Positions 39,349 through 55,473 of a DNA stretch of 64,000 bases are shown in pieces (the first letter of the stretch is position 1; every line of letters starts with the position of its first letter). The DNA comes from Geopseudomonas aromaticivorans (GTDB lineage: Bacteria > Pseudomonadota > Gammaproteobacteria > Pseudomonadales > Pseudomonadaceae). The notes below the pieces were generated by a model. That model worked only from the letters and a program-made list of their open reading frames with translations, searched no databases and had not been told where the DNA came from. Made by a program: the position numbers and the translations under genes. The stretch lies in contig NZ_JAHRGL010000019.1 in assembly GCF_019097855.1 (NCBI RefSeq), positions 124,001 through 188,000 of the forward strand. The letters are read 5' to 3'.

Positions 39349-39779
39349 TCGTCGAGCGTAAGCTCGACTCCCTGCAGCGTTGTCTGGCTCGGGTTCGCAG
39401 CAAGTGCCCGGCGGATGTGGCGAGTCTTGAGGCCGATCTGGATCTGCAGGATGTGCTGGTGCTCAACCTCAGCCGTGCGGTGCAGGTTTGTGTGGATGTG
39501 GCTGCACACCTGCTCAGCGATTTGAATCAGCCGCCGCCGGACACCATGGGGCAGGCTTTTCAGCTCCTGGCCGATTCGGGCTGTCTGGAGTCCGCCTTGG
39601 CCGTGCGCCTCAAGAAGGCGGTTGGCTTCCGTAACCTGGCCGTACACAACTACGATGCGATCGACTGGGATATCGTGCATGCCATCGCCAGCCGCCATCT
39701 TGAGGATTTTGAGGGGTTTGCCCGGGCGGCGTTGCGCATCCTGGCGATGCTCGAGGTCAAGTCCGCTCCGCCCGCTTGA
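39336..39779 (+). CDS. HepT-like HEPN ribonuclease toxin
   Basis: The 147-residue all-helical HEPN protein carries FRNLAVHNY (residues 98-106), an exact R-X4-H-X-Y active-site motif with R99, H104 and Y106. In characterised HepT toxins this motif cuts RNA, and the tyrosine is the target of MntA modification. It starts inside mntA and is followed 21 bases later by a strong terminator. The pair sits between rnhB and dnaE as a self-contained insertion. Confidence 0.9.
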   Translation: MDRLIVERKLDSLQRCLARVRSKCPADVASLEADLDLQDVLVLNLSRAVQVCVDVAAHLLSDLNQPPPDTMGQAFQLLADSGCLESALAVRLKKAVGFRNLAVHNYDAIDWDIVHAIASRHLEDFEGFARAALRILAMLEVKSAPPA

Positions 39780-39800
39780 GCTGATCGGCAATGCAGCCCG

Positions 39801-39836
39801 CGACAAGGCCCGGTACAATTCCGGGCCTTGTCGTTT
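39801..39836 (+). terminator. Terminator after hepT
   Basis: A perfect 13-base inverted repeat, CGACAAGGCCCGG and CCGGGCCTTGTCG, with a seven-base loop, followed by TTTCTGCC. It isolates the toxin module from dnaE, whose start is 17 bases further. Confidence 0.85.
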
Positions 39837-39853
39837 CTGCCTCACGGATTGCC

Positions 39854-43372
<3,519 letters not shown>

Positions 43373-43373
43373 G

Positions 43374-43393
43374 GGCGGGTCTCGCAACCCGCC
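43374..43393 (+). terminator. Hairpin after dnaE (possible weak terminator)
   Basis: GGCGGGT and ACCCGCC around a six-base loop, directly after the dnaE TAA. There is no T run, so transcription probably continues at least partly into accA. Confidence 0.4.
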
Positions 43394-43478
43394 TGGCTCG
43401 ACCCGCGACGCCCGATCCCGTAAAGTCGCGTGTTTGCTTTCCGAGCCGACCCGCAACCAGCTCTCCACGGATGCCTGC

Positions 43479-44429
43479 ATGAACCCGAATTATCTGGATT
43501 TCGAACAGCCGATCGCCGACCTGCAAGCCAAGATCGAAGGCCTGCGCATGGTGGGTAACGACAACTCGTTGAACATCAGCGAGGAGATTGCCCGCCTGCA
43601 GGACAAGACGCAGTCGCTGACCCAGAGCATTTTCAGCAATCTGACCAGCTGGCAGATCGCGCGCCTGGCCCGTCATCCGCGTCGTCCCTACACCCTCGAC
43701 TACATCGAGCACATCTTCGACGAGTTCGACGAACTGCACGGCGACCGCCACTTTGCCGACGATGCCGCCATCGTCGGTGGCGTCGCGCGTCTGGACGGCA
43801 AGCCGGTGATGATCATCGGTCACCAGAAGGGCCGCGAGGTGCGCGAGAAGGTGCGCCGCAACTTCGGCATGCCGCGTCCGGAAGGCTACCGCAAGGCCTG
43901 CCGCCTGATGGAAATGGCCGAGCGCTTCAAGCTGCCGATCCTGACCTTCATCGACACCCCCGGCGCCTACCCGGGCATCGACGCCGAAGAGCGTGGCCAG
44001 AGCGAGGCCATCGCCTGGAACCTGCGCGTGATGGCGCGCCTGAAGACGCCGATCATCGCCACCGTGATCGGTGAGGGCGGCTCCGGCGGCGCGCTGGCCA
44101 TCGGCGTGTGCGACCAGCTGAACATGCTGCAGTACTCCACCTACGCGGTGATCTCGCCGGAAGGCTGCGCCTCGATTCTCTGGCGCACCGCCGACAAGGC
44201 TCCGGAAGCGGCCGAGGCCATGGGCGTCACTGCCGAGCGCCTGAAGAACCTGGGTATCGTCGACCAGATCATCGCCGAGCCGCTGGGTGGCGCCCACAGC
44301 GATCCGGCTGCCATGGCCGCGACCCTGCGCCAGTCGCTGAACCAGCAGCTGGAAGTGCTCGGCAAGTACGACACCAAGGAATTGCTGGCTCGTCGCTACA
44401 ACCGCCTGATGAGCTACGGCGCGGCCTGA
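43479..44429 (+). CDS. accA: Acetyl-CoA carboxylase carboxyltransferase alpha subunit
   Basis: The 316-residue crotonase-fold subunit forms malonyl-CoA with AccD. Typical sequences are [51 protein letters not shown] and [13 protein letters not shown]. The conserved start MNPNYLDFE fixes ATG 43479 although the frame is open further upstream. Its place between dnaE and tilS is the usual one in gammaproteobacteria. Confidence 0.97.
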   Translation: MNPNYLDFEQPIADLQAKIEGLRMVGNDNSLNISEEIARLQDKTQSLTQSIFSNLTSWQIARLARHPRRPYTLDYIEHIFDEFDELHGDRHFADDAAIVGGVARLDGKPVMIIGHQKGREVREKVRRNFGMPRPEGYRKACRLMEMAERFKLPILTFIDTPGAYPGIDAEERGQSEAIAWNLRVMARLKTPIIATVIGEGGSGGALAIGVCDQLNMLQYSTYAVISPEGCASILWRTADKAPEAAEAMGVTAERLKNLGIVDQIIAEPLGGAHSDPAAMAATLRQSLNQQLEVLGKYDTKELLARRYNRLMSYGAA

Positions 44430-44484
44430 TTGGCCGCAGCCGAGGTTTCCGCGCTGCGGCGTGGAGCCTCGGCAGCCTGCGGCG

Positions 44485-44512
44485 GTGGCAAGCTCGCGTA
44501 GCGACTTGCCAC
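44485..44512. repeat. Intergenic hairpin between accA and tilS
   Basis: GTGGCAAG and CTTGCCAC flank a 12-base loop, 55 bases after the accA stop. The 160-base gap otherwise holds GC-rich sequence with no gene. No T run follows. Confidence 0.4.
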
Positions 44513-44589
44513 TGCCAGGCCCGCTCGATAGGTGGCGAAGGCCGGCGCCGCTTGCCACCCACGCCCGCTTTTGTTGGAGCTTCGCCTCC

Positions 44590-45906
44590 ATGTCCCTCGA
44601 ATCGCGCCTGCTGCACCTCCTCGAACCCTGGCTCAACGCCCCGGCATGGCGAATTGCCTTCTCCGGCGGGGTGGATTCCACCGTCCTCCTGCACCTGCTC
44701 GCGCGCCTGCGCGAACGGCAGGCCTTGCCGCCGATTTCCGCCATCCATGTCCATCACGGCCTGCAGGCTGTCGCCGATGCCTGGGTGACGCATTGCCGCG
44801 CCCAGTGTGCGGCACTGGGCATCCCGCTGGAGGTACGGCATGTCCGGGTGGCCGGCGGGGCCAGCGTCGAGCGCGCGGCGCGTGAGGCGCGCTATGCCGT
44901 GTTTGCCGAGTTGCTGGGGGAAGGCGAGCTGCTGCTGCTGGCCCAGCATCGCGACGATCAGGCGGAAACCCTGCTGCTGCGCCTGCTGCGCGGTGCCGGG
45001 GTGCGCGGGTTGGCCGCGATGCCGACCAGTCGACCGCTGGCGGCTGGCGTTCTGCTGCGTCCTTTGCTGGGGATCAGCCGTGCCGAGCTGGAAGCCTGGG
45101 CGCATGCGCAGCAGCTGCAGTGGGTCGAGGATCCGAGCAATACGGACATCACCCTGGCGCGCAACTTCCTGCGTCGGGAAATCCTGCCGCGGTTGAGCAA
45201 CCACTGGCCGGCGGCGAGCGCGGTGCTGGCTCGCGATGCCGAGCAGCTGGCCGAGGCGGACGGGCTGCTCGGCGAGCTGGCTGCGCTGGACCTGCAGGCG
45301 GCCGACACGCCGGCGCAACCGGACTGGCTGGGCTTGCCGTCCCTGGAGCTGGCATCGCTACAGGTGCTGTCCGCGGCGCGTCAGCGCAATGCCCTGCGGC
45401 ACTGGCTGCGGCCTCTGACCTTGCTGCCCGAACGCGAGCACTGGGCCGGCTGGGTCGATCTGCGTGATGCCGGCGCTGCGGCAACGCCGCGCTGGCGTCT
45501 GGCGGGCGGCGAGCTGCAGCGGCATGGCGGGCGGCTGTGGTGGTTGAGCGGCGACTGGCTGCATGCGCCTGAAGGGCGCGCTATCGACTGGCTCGATCCG
45601 GCGCAGCCGCTCGAACTGCCGGGGAATGGCCGGGTCTGGCTGGACGGGCAGCCGCCGGCCATGCCGCTGCAGGTCCGCTATCGCCAGGGCGGCGAAATGC
45701 TCGAGCTGCTCGGGCGCGGTCACCGCGACCTCAAGCGGCTGCTGCAGGAAAGCGGCCTGCCGCCCTTCGTGCGCGGGCGCTTGCCGCTGCTGTACGCGGG
45801 CAGCCAATTGATAGCCCTGGCCAATCTGCCACAGCTGAAGCTGGCGGCGCGTGCCGGGTTGCAGCTGCACTGGCAGCCACCGACCGGCGGTCCGGGTTTG
45901 AGCTGA
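44590..45906 (+). CDS. tilS: tRNA(Ile)-lysidine synthase
   Basis: The 438-residue enzyme converts C34 of the AUA-reading isoleucine tRNA to lysidine, using ATP and lysine. The PP-loop AFSGGVDSTVLLHLLARL is at about residues 19-36 and the HHGLQ and LLAQHRDDQAETLLLRLLRG motifs follow. Two C-terminal domains bind tRNA (GHRDLKRLLQESGLPPFVR). The ATG at 44590 yields the family start. Confidence 0.95.
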   Translation: MSLESRLLHLLEPWLNAPAWRIAFSGGVDSTVLLHLLARLRERQALPPISAIHVHHGLQAVADAWVTHCRAQCAALGIPLEVRHVRVAGGASVERAAREARYAVFAELLGEGELLLLAQHRDDQAETLLLRLLRGAGVRGLAAMPTSRPLAAGVLLRPLLGISRAELEAWAHAQQLQWVEDPSNTDITLARNFLRREILPRLSNHWPAASAVLARDAEQLAEADGLLGELAALDLQAADTPAQPDWLGLPSLELASLQVLSAARQRNALRHWLRPLTLLPEREHWAGWVDLRDAGAAATPRWRLAGGELQRHGGRLWWLSGDWLHAPEGRAIDWLDPAQPLELPGNGRVWLDGQPPAMPLQVRYRQGGEMLELLGRGHRDLKRLLQESGLPPFVRGRLPLLYAGSQLIALANLPQLKLAARAGLQLHWQPPTGGPGLS

Positions 45907-45926
45907 AAAGGCCTTTCGCGTAAACT
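45898..45926 (+). promoter_or_regulatory. Candidate promoter of pyrG
   Basis: TTGAGC (45898-45903), 17-base spacer, TAAACT (45921-45926). It overlaps the tilS stop codon and would give an 80-base leader before pyrG. Confidence 0.42.
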
Positions 45927-45981
45927 ATCCTCCCGTCTTCAAGAGGCTTTCGGCCTCCCTTCGCATTCCCCCGGCGGCTAA

Positions 45982-48494
<2,513 letters not shown>

Positions 48495-48576
48495 GGCAGC
48501 TGCGTTCCGGTAAAGTGGCGGGCGCCCGACGGGGGCCCGATCCGTTTCTCCCAGTGGCCGCAGAGAGGGGCAGTGA

Positions 48577-49917
<1,341 letters not shown>

Positions 49918-49945
49918 GCTGTCTGTAGTCCGCTCGGAGCTGAAG

Positions 49946-49998
49946 TCCTCTCCCGCGCTGGCGGGAGGGGCGGGGGAGAGGGGCGCCGGTCGCCCCTT
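49946..49998. repeat. REP-like palindromes between eno and ftsB
   Basis: CTCTCCCGC / GCGGGAGGGG, then GGGGGAGAGGGGCG / CGCCCC form two nested inverted repeats in the 134-base gap. The theme matches 12272-12301. It may stop or stabilise eno mRNA; no T run is present. Confidence 0.55.
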
Positions 49999-50051
49999 TC
50001 CTGCACTCCGCGCCGACACACCCGTTCCCGCGTCATCGAGGGCTGATTCGG

Positions 50052-50330
50052 ATGCAAAAAGCCCACTGGCTGTTCGTCGTGCTCCTGCTGGTCCTCGGCG
50101 GCCTGCAGTATCGCCTGTGGTATGGCGACGGCAGCATCACCCAGAACCGCCTGCTGCTGGCGCAGATCGCCAGGCAGAAGGGCGAGAACGAGCAACTGCT
50201 CGAGCGCAACCGCATCCTCGAAGCCGAGGTCGCGGAACTCAAGCGCGGCATGGAAACCGTCGAAGAGCGTGCACGGCATGAGCTGGGCATGGTCAAGGAA
50301 GGCGAAACCCTGTATCTGCTGAGCCAATGA
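50052..50330 (+). CDS. ftsB: Cell division protein FtsB
   Basis: The 92-residue bitopic protein has one N-terminal helix (HWLFVVLLLVLGGLQYRLW) and a periplasmic coiled coil (NRLLLAQIARQKGENEQLLE, RNRILEAEVAELKRG), the usual FtsB/DivIC form. It joins FtsQ and FtsL at the divisome. eno upstream and ispD overlapping downstream (ATGA) are the standard neighbours. Confidence 0.95.
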   Translation: MQKAHWLFVVLLLVLGGLQYRLWYGDGSITQNRLLLAQIARQKGENEQLLERNRILEAEVAELKRGMETVEERARHELGMVKEGETLYLLSQ

Positions 50331-51037
50331 GCCTGACCCCCCTCCCCGAATTCTGGGCAGTCATCCCGGCTGCCGGCGTGGGTGCGCGCATGCGTGCCGA
50401 CCGCCCGAAACAGTATCTGCGCCTTGGCGAGCGTACGGTGCTGGAACACACCCTCAACTGCTTCCTCGGCCATCCGACCCTCAAGGGTCTGGTGGTCTGC
50501 CTGTCGGAAGACGATCCATATTGGCCCGGCCTCGCCTGTGCCGGCGATCCGCGCATCGCGCGTGCCGCCGGCGGCTGCGAGCGCGCCGACTCGGTACTCA
50601 ATGGCCTGCTGCACCTGCTCAGCCTGGGCGCCCACGTCGACGACTGGGTGCTGGTGCACGACGCCGCCCGCCCCAACCTGTGCCGCGACGACCTCAACCT
50701 GCTGCTCGGCGAGCTGGCCGAAGACGCAGTGGGCGGCTTGCTGGCCGTGCCGGCGCGCGACACCCTCAAACGGGCCGGCAAGGATGGCCGCGTGCGCGAA
50801 ACCATCGACCGCAGCGTGATCTGGCAGGCCTACACCCCGCAGATGTTCCGCCTCGGCCAGTTGCACCGCAGCCTGGCCGACGCCCTGGTGTCGCGCGCCA
50901 CCATCACTGACGAAGCCTCCGCCCTCGAGTGGGCCGGCCACGCTCCGCGGCTGATCGAAGGTCGTGCCGACAACATCAAGATCACCCGCCCGGAAGATCT
51001 GGAGTGGTTGCGCGAGCGCTGGGCCAGTCGCGAATAG
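50327..51037 (+). CDS. ispD: 2-C-methyl-D-erythritol 4-phosphate cytidylyltransferase
   Basis: The 236-residue enzyme couples CTP to MEP, the step after Dxr. The nucleotide-binding start is AVIPAAGVGARMRADRPKQY, followed by ERADSVLNGL and the VHDAARP motif. The start overlaps the ftsB stop. It is the last conserved housekeeping gene before the accessory region. Confidence 0.96.
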   Translation: MSLTPLPEFWAVIPAAGVGARMRADRPKQYLRLGERTVLEHTLNCFLGHPTLKGLVVCLSEDDPYWPGLACAGDPRIARAAGGCERADSVLNGLLHLLSLGAHVDDWVLVHDAARPNLCRDDLNLLLGELAEDAVGGLLAVPARDTLKRAGKDGRVRETIDRSVIWQAYTPQMFRLGQLHRSLADALVSRATITDEASALEWAGHAPRLIEGRADNIKITRPEDLEWLRERWASRE

Positions 51038-51091
51038 GCTGGCCGCCTCGCCCGGATGCAAGCGCTGCCCCGCGCGGGGAGACGCGATCCA

Positions 51092-51541
51092 TCAGCGGAA
51101 GAACATGCCCAGCATGCGGGTGACGAAGCTGCCTTCGATGTTGCGCTTCACGTAGTTGACGTAGTGCTTGTCGTCGCGCTTGATGTGGTTGGTCAGCCAC
51201 AGACCCATGTCGCCGCGCACCTCGCGGGCCAGCTTGATCGGGTCTTCGCCGCCGGAGAAGCGATCCAGGTACGAGTGGGCGCGCTCCTTGAAGCGCTCGT
51301 GCACCTGATGGTGAGCTTCCAGCATCGGGTAGCCGGCCTTTTCCATCAGGCTTTCCTCGAAGGTGTTGTGGGAAATCGCGTAGTCGATCAGCGACTTGAT
51401 GACGTACTCGATTTGCCGGATCGACTTGATGGCGATCGCCTGATCGATCTCCTTCAGATAGTCGAAGATGCGCTTGTGCTGGTCATCGATGATGTCGATG
51501 CCGGTTTCAAAGTCTGCTGTCCAGCTGATAGCGAGCGCCAT
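51092..51541 (-). CDS. Bacteriohemerythrin
   Basis: The 149-residue four-helix protein has the hemerythrin diiron ligands in order: the first His in DDQHKRIFDYL, HNTFEESLME (His, Glu), HHQVHERFKE (His pair) and HIKRDDKHY (His, Asp). It reversibly binds oxygen at a non-haem diiron site. ATG at 51541 has AGGGGA eight bases upstream; the longer open frame lacks conserved residues. It stands alone, convergent with ispD. Whether it delivers oxygen or senses it is unknown here. Confidence 0.92.
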   Translation of the reverse strand: MALAISWTADFETGIDIIDDQHKRIFDYLKEIDQAIAIKSIRQIEYVIKSLIDYAISHNTFEESLMEKAGYPMLEAHHQVHERFKERAHSYLDRFSGGEDPIKLAREVRGDMGLWLTNHIKRDDKHYVNYVKRNIEGSFVTRMLGMFFR

Positions 51542-51778
51542 TTTTCGTCCCCTTTGGTCGCATGATGGCGAGGGTGTCACCCTCGCTTCTGTTCCGTACT
51601 GGTAGCAAGTCTAATGCCACATTGTTTCTGTGGTCTTACCGTGCCAGTACGCGGGGATGACGGTCGCAGGGCGTCGAGTTTGCGGCTCAGGAGGAGGGAT
51701 GGACGGCGTTTTTTCGGTGCAGCGTGCACCACAGGCCGGCAGGTGGGACTTGCGGACCGGCGCAAACGCCGCCCGCAC

Positions 51779-52135
51779 TCAGCGCAGGCTGACAGTGACC
51801 TTCGCCAGCGGCATGGCCAGCAGGTAGCCCACTGCCATGCCGACGACATCGGCGACCAGATCCTGATACTCACTGAAGCGGTAGCCGGTCAGCAGTTGCA
51901 GGTTCTCGATCAATACGCCGTAGGCGAACAGGCCGATCAAGAGCCTGAAGCGCTGATCGGGATAGGCCATGCGGCCCAGGAAGGTGAGCACGCTGAAGGC
52001 CAGCACATGGTTGCCCTTGTCCCAGCCCGTATCAATGAGCGTGGGGGAGTCCTTGACCAGCGCCAGGGTCATGACGCTGACGAGGCAGATGATGAAGGCC
52101 AGTGCCCAGACGGGGCGGGGAATGCGATTGAGCAT
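51779..52135 (-). CDS. VanZ-like membrane protein (first copy)
   Basis: The 118-residue protein has about four helices. The pattern DKGNHVLAFSVLTFLGRMA, IENLQLLTGYRFSEYQDLVA and DVVGMAVGYLLA fits VanZ-like proteins. It is divergent from the O-antigen-ligase gene with 114 bases between the two starts. A similar protein is encoded at 53651-53998 on the other side of that gene. VanZ function outside teicoplanin resistance is poorly known. Confidence 0.8.
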   Translation of the reverse strand: MLNRIPRPVWALAFIICLVSVMTLALVKDSPTLIDTGWDKGNHVLAFSVLTFLGRMAYPDQRFRLLIGLFAYGVLIENLQLLTGYRFSEYQDLVADVVGMAVGYLLAMPLAKVTVSLR

Positions 52136-52249
52136 TGGATCCCACTCGGTTAGTGGTGGCGGGGCGATTCCCCACATATACTGCCGGGCTTTTGAAACGA
52201 CGGCCGTCCCACCATGAGAGCGGGGGCCGCGCACGGATGAATACGCATC

Positions 52250-53605
52250 ATGTTCCAGACCTCCACACGGTTCGATCGCTTCCTGACTGCCGCGGTCCTC
52301 ATCCTGCTGGTGTTGCTGCCGTTGCCGCTGGGCAGCAACCGCGACTGGTCGATGGGGCTGTTGGTGGCGCTGACCGGTCTGCTGGCCTTCTTGTTTAGTG
52401 TAGCGCTGTTCCTCAACGCCCTGCCGGCGAGCAAGGCCCTCAAGCCGGCCCTGCCGATGCTCGGCCTGTTGCTGGCTGCGCAAGCCTGGGTGGCGGTGCA
52501 GTGGCTCGGCGGGCTGACGGTCGACGTCGGTGCCACCGTCCAGTACCTGCTGCTCGGCATTGCCTACAGCCTGCTGTTCCTGATGGTCGTCAGCCTGTTC
52601 CGCACCCGCAAGCGCCTGACCTGGCTGCTGGGTGCTCTGGTGGTTAGCGGTACGTTCCAGGCCTTCTATGGCGCCTTCATGACGTTGTCCGGAGTCGAAT
52701 GGCTGCTGGCCACCGCGAAGACCAGCTACACCGGCGATGCCACCGGCACCTTCGTCAACCGCAACCACCTGGCCGGCTATCTGGAAATTACCCTGGCCTG
52801 CGGCATCGGCCTGCTCATGGCGCTGCGTGATGGGCGGCCGTTCCGCTGGGTCAACCTCTTGGAAATGCTGATGGGCGCCAAGGCGCGCCTGCGTCTGGCA
52901 CTGGTGGTCATGGTTATCGCCCTGGTGATGACCCATTCGCGCGGCGGCAATGCCGCCTTCTTCACGGCGCTGATGGTCATCGGCGGCATCTTCGTGCTGC
53001 GCGACAAGGACAACCGCCTGCGCAACAGCCTGATCCTGGCCAGCATCCTGCTCATCGACGTGCTGGTGATCAGCCAGTACTTCGGCCTGGAGCGGCTCAA
53101 GGACCGCATGCTCAACACCCGCTTGAACGACGTGGTGGTGTCCGGCGAAGTGGTGCAGCAGGCCAACGAGATACGCGACGACGTATTCCGTTACGCCATC
53201 CCGCTGGCGCAGGACAAGCCGCTGATCGGGCAGGGCGCCGGCAGCTTCGAGTCAGTGTTCCCGAAATACCCGGGCGAGGACATCCGTCTGCACTTCGACC
53301 ATGCCCACAACGACTACCTGCAGTTCGCCATCGAGTACGGCCTGCTCGGCTGCCTGCCGCTGCTGGCCTTTGTGCTGCTGGCGCTGTGGCAGGCATTGCA
53401 GGCGCTGTGGCGGCGCGAATCGCTGTATCGCAGCGGCGTCGGTTTCGGCGCCGCCATGGGCATCATCGCCATCGCCATCCACTCGCTGACCGATTTCAAC
53501 CTGCAGATACCGGCCAACGCTGCGACCCTGGTGGTGCTCTGCGCCATCGCGGTGCTGGCCAATCAGCACAGCAATCCACGGCGCAAGGCCAGCCTCGGCG
53601 AGTGA
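52250..53605 (+). CDS. O-antigen ligase family (Wzy_C) membrane protein
   Basis: The 451-residue protein has about eleven hydrophobic segments and the large periplasmic loop of the WaaL/Wzy_C family. MTHSRGGNAAFF, PLIGQGAGSFESVFPKY and HAHNDYLQFAIEYGLLG are the typical arginine and H..N..L..E.G motifs. It most likely joins O-chains to lipid A-core or to another acceptor such as a protein; which one cannot be told. It is the only plus-strand gene of the polysaccharide region, flanked by VanZ-like genes. Confidence 0.85.
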   Translation: MFQTSTRFDRFLTAAVLILLVLLPLPLGSNRDWSMGLLVALTGLLAFLFSVALFLNALPASKALKPALPMLGLLLAAQAWVAVQWLGGLTVDVGATVQYLLLGIAYSLLFLMVVSLFRTRKRLTWLLGALVVSGTFQAFYGAFMTLSGVEWLLATAKTSYTGDATGTFVNRNHLAGYLEITLACGIGLLMALRDGRPFRWVNLLEMLMGAKARLRLALVVMVIALVMTHSRGGNAAFFTALMVIGGIFVLRDKDNRLRNSLILASILLIDVLVISQYFGLERLKDRMLNTRLNDVVVSGEVVQQANEIRDDVFRYAIPLAQDKPLIGQGAGSFESVFPKYPGEDIRLHFDHAHNDYLQFAIEYGLLGCLPLLAFVLLALWQALQALWRRESLYRSGVGFGAAMGIIAIAIHSLTDFNLQIPANAATLVVLCAIAVLANQHSNPRRKASLGE

Positions 53606-53631
53606 GTTCGGGAAGGATAGTGGGGAGGGGA

Positions 53632-53653
53632 TAGGCAGCCGGACGGCTGCCTA
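53632..53653. terminator. Convergent-gene hairpin
   Basis: TAGGCAGCC and GGCTGCCTA, fully complementary, around a four-base loop. The right arm contains the stop codon of the second VanZ-like gene (TAG, minus strand), and the element lies 26 bases after the ligase stop. There is no clear T run. Confidence 0.5.
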
Positions 53654-53998
53654 CTGGGAGGGAAGAAGATGTCGGCGTAATGCCTGCAGGCACTGCCAGC
53701 CCAGCCAGGCCAGTAGCACCCCGAGCAGGTTGGCGACGATATCCATTTCGCTGAACTGGCGGGCCGGCTGCACGTACTTCTGCAGCCACTCGAGGAACGG
53801 CGCCTGGGCCAGCAGCGTCCCCCACAGCAGCCAGCCCGGAATCCGCGGGAAGGCCAGTCGGCTAGTCAGGGCGAGGGCACCAAAGGCCAGCAGGTGCAGA
53901 GCTTTGTCCGACTGCTCGAACAGCTGCGGCGGCGATTCGGGACGGAACAGGCCGTAGAGAAACACCGCGCAGCAGGCGCCGAACAGCAACAGCCTCAA
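53651..53998 (-). CDS. VanZ-like membrane protein (second copy)
   Basis: The 115-residue protein has an N-terminal helix ([16 protein letters not shown]) and the pattern [54 protein letters not shown], parallel to the 51779 product. The start appears to be TTG inside the manB stop codon (TTGA), an uncommon but coupled arrangement; no ATG is available near. It is the last gene of the minus-strand polysaccharide run. Confidence 0.75.
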   Translation of the reverse strand: MRLLLFGACCAVFLYGLFRPESPPQLFEQSDKALHLLAFGALALTSRLAFPRIPGWLLWGTLLAQAPFLEWLQKYVQPARQFSEMDIVANLLGVLLAWLGWQCLQALRRHLLPSQ

Positions 53999-55371
53999 GC
54001 CGGGTCACCACCGATCTGCGCCAGCAACTCCGCGGTTTTGGCCTGCATCAACGCCGCATCACCGCGGCTTTCCACGTTCAGGCGGATCACCGGCTCGGTG
54101 TTCGACGCGCGCAGGTTGAAGCGCCAGTCAGCGAAGGCCACGCTCAGGCCGTCGGTGTAGTCCACCGCCAAGGCATCGCCGACATAGATCGACTCGAGGC
54201 GCTGGATCACCTCGCCGGCGGCGGCCACCTTGCGGTTGATCTCGCCGGAGGAGGGGAAGGCGGCAATCCGCTCGCCGACTAGCGCCGACAGCGACTGGTT
54301 GCGCACGCAGATCAGCTCGGCCACCAGCAGCCAGGGAATCATGCCGCTGTCGCAGTAGGCAAAGTCGCGGAAGTAGTGGTGCGCGCTCATCTCGCCGCCG
54401 TAGATGGCATTCTCTTCACGCATGCGCTGCTTGATGAAGGCATGCCCGGCCTTGCACTGCACCGGCTCGCCGCCGTTGCGCTCGACGATGTCCAGGGTGT
54501 TCCAGGTCAGGCGCGGGTCGTGGATGATGCGCGCACCGGCTTCCTTGTGCAGGAAGGCCTCGGCCAGCAGGCCGACGATATAGTAGCCCTCGATGAAGTT
54601 GCCCTGCTCGTCGAACAGGAAGCAGCGGTCGAAGTCGCCGTCCCAGGCAATGCCCATGTCGGCACCGTGAGCCAGCACCGCCTCGCGGGTAGCCGCGCGG
54701 TTGTCTTCCAGCATCGGATTGGGAATGCCGTTGGGGAAGCTGCCGTCCGGCTGGTGGTTGATCTTGATGAACTCGAAGGGCACGCCGCGGGTCTTGAGCG
54801 CGGCCTCGATGGCATCCAGCGCCGGACCGGCGGCGCCGTTGCCCGCGTTGACCACCAGCTTCAGTGGCTTGAGCTTGCTGCAGTCGATGTAGGACAGCAG
54901 ATGCTCGACGAACGCCTCGCGGCAATCCACTTGGCGCAGTTCGCCCGGCACCACCGCCGGTGCAGCGAACTCGGCCTGCTCGGCGAGCAGGCGGATCTGT
55001 TCCAGGCCGGTATCGCGACTGATCGGCTGCGAGCCCTCGCGCACCAGCTTGAAGCCGTTGTAGTCGATCGGGTTGTGCGAGGCGGTGACCTCGATGCCGC
55101 CGTCGGCACCCAGGTGCCAGGTGGCGAAATACACTTCCTCGGTGCCGGTCATGCCCAGATCCAGCACATTCACGCCAGCTTCGCAGAGGCCGCGGCTCAG
55201 CGCCTTCTTGAGGGCCGGCGAGGTTTCGCGGATATCGCCGCCGAGCACCACAGTCGCGGGCTTGAGCCACTCGGCATAGGCGCGGGCGATGCGGTAGGCG
55301 ATGTCTTCGTTGAGCTCGCGGCCGAGCTGGCCACGGATGTCATAGGCTTTGAAGCAGGTCAGAGTCGTCAT
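53995..55371 (-). CDS. manB: Phosphomannomutase/phosphoglucomutase (ManB/CpsG type)
   Basis: The 458-residue alpha-D-phosphohexomutase has the phosphoserine loop [19 protein letters not shown], the magnesium loop [15 protein letters not shown], the sugar loop [10 protein letters not shown] and the phosphate site [21 protein letters not shown] is usual for mannose-type enzymes supplying GDP-mannose precursors. It is less like AlgC, which is the alginate enzyme of Pseudomonas. The ATG at 55371 gives the family start [14 protein letters not shown]. No manC is inside the window. Confidence 0.85.
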   Translation of the reverse strand: MTTLTCFKAYDIRGQLGRELNEDIAYRIARAYAEWLKPATVVLGGDIRETSPALKKALSRGLCEAGVNVLDLGMTGTEEVYFATWHLGADGGIEVTASHNPIDYNGFKLVREGSQPISRDTGLEQIRLLAEQAEFAAPAVVPGELRQVDCREAFVEHLLSYIDCSKLKPLKLVVNAGNGAAGPALDAIEAALKTRGVPFEFIKINHQPDGSFPNGIPNPMLEDNRAATREAVLAHGADMGIAWDGDFDRCFLFDEQGNFIEGYYIVGLLAEAFLHKEAGARIIHDPRLTWNTLDIVERNGGEPVQCKAGHAFIKQRMREENAIYGGEMSAHHYFRDFAYCDSGMIPWLLVAELICVRNQSLSALVGERIAAFPSSGEINRKVAAAGEVIQRLESIYVGDALAVDYTDGLSVAFADWRFNLRASNTEPVIRLNVESRGDAALMQAKTAELLAQIGGDPA

Positions 55372-55473
55372 GAGAGGTACTTCGGCGGCGTCCTGCCGCA
55401 TGGGTTGATGATGGGGATCGGGTTGCCGGAGCTGTCGATCACGGCGATGCGGGCCGCAGGCCCGCCAAGACCA

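Noticed and set aside
39814-39819. TACAAT as a -10 box for dnaE
   Set aside because: It lies in the loop of a perfect inverted repeat and no -35-like hexamer stands 16-18 bases upstream; kept only as a question in the findings.
53995-55371. Naming this gene algC
   Set aside because: The N-terminus and the [10 protein letters not shown] loop differ from P. aeruginosa AlgC as I recall it and match ManB/CpsG enzymes better.
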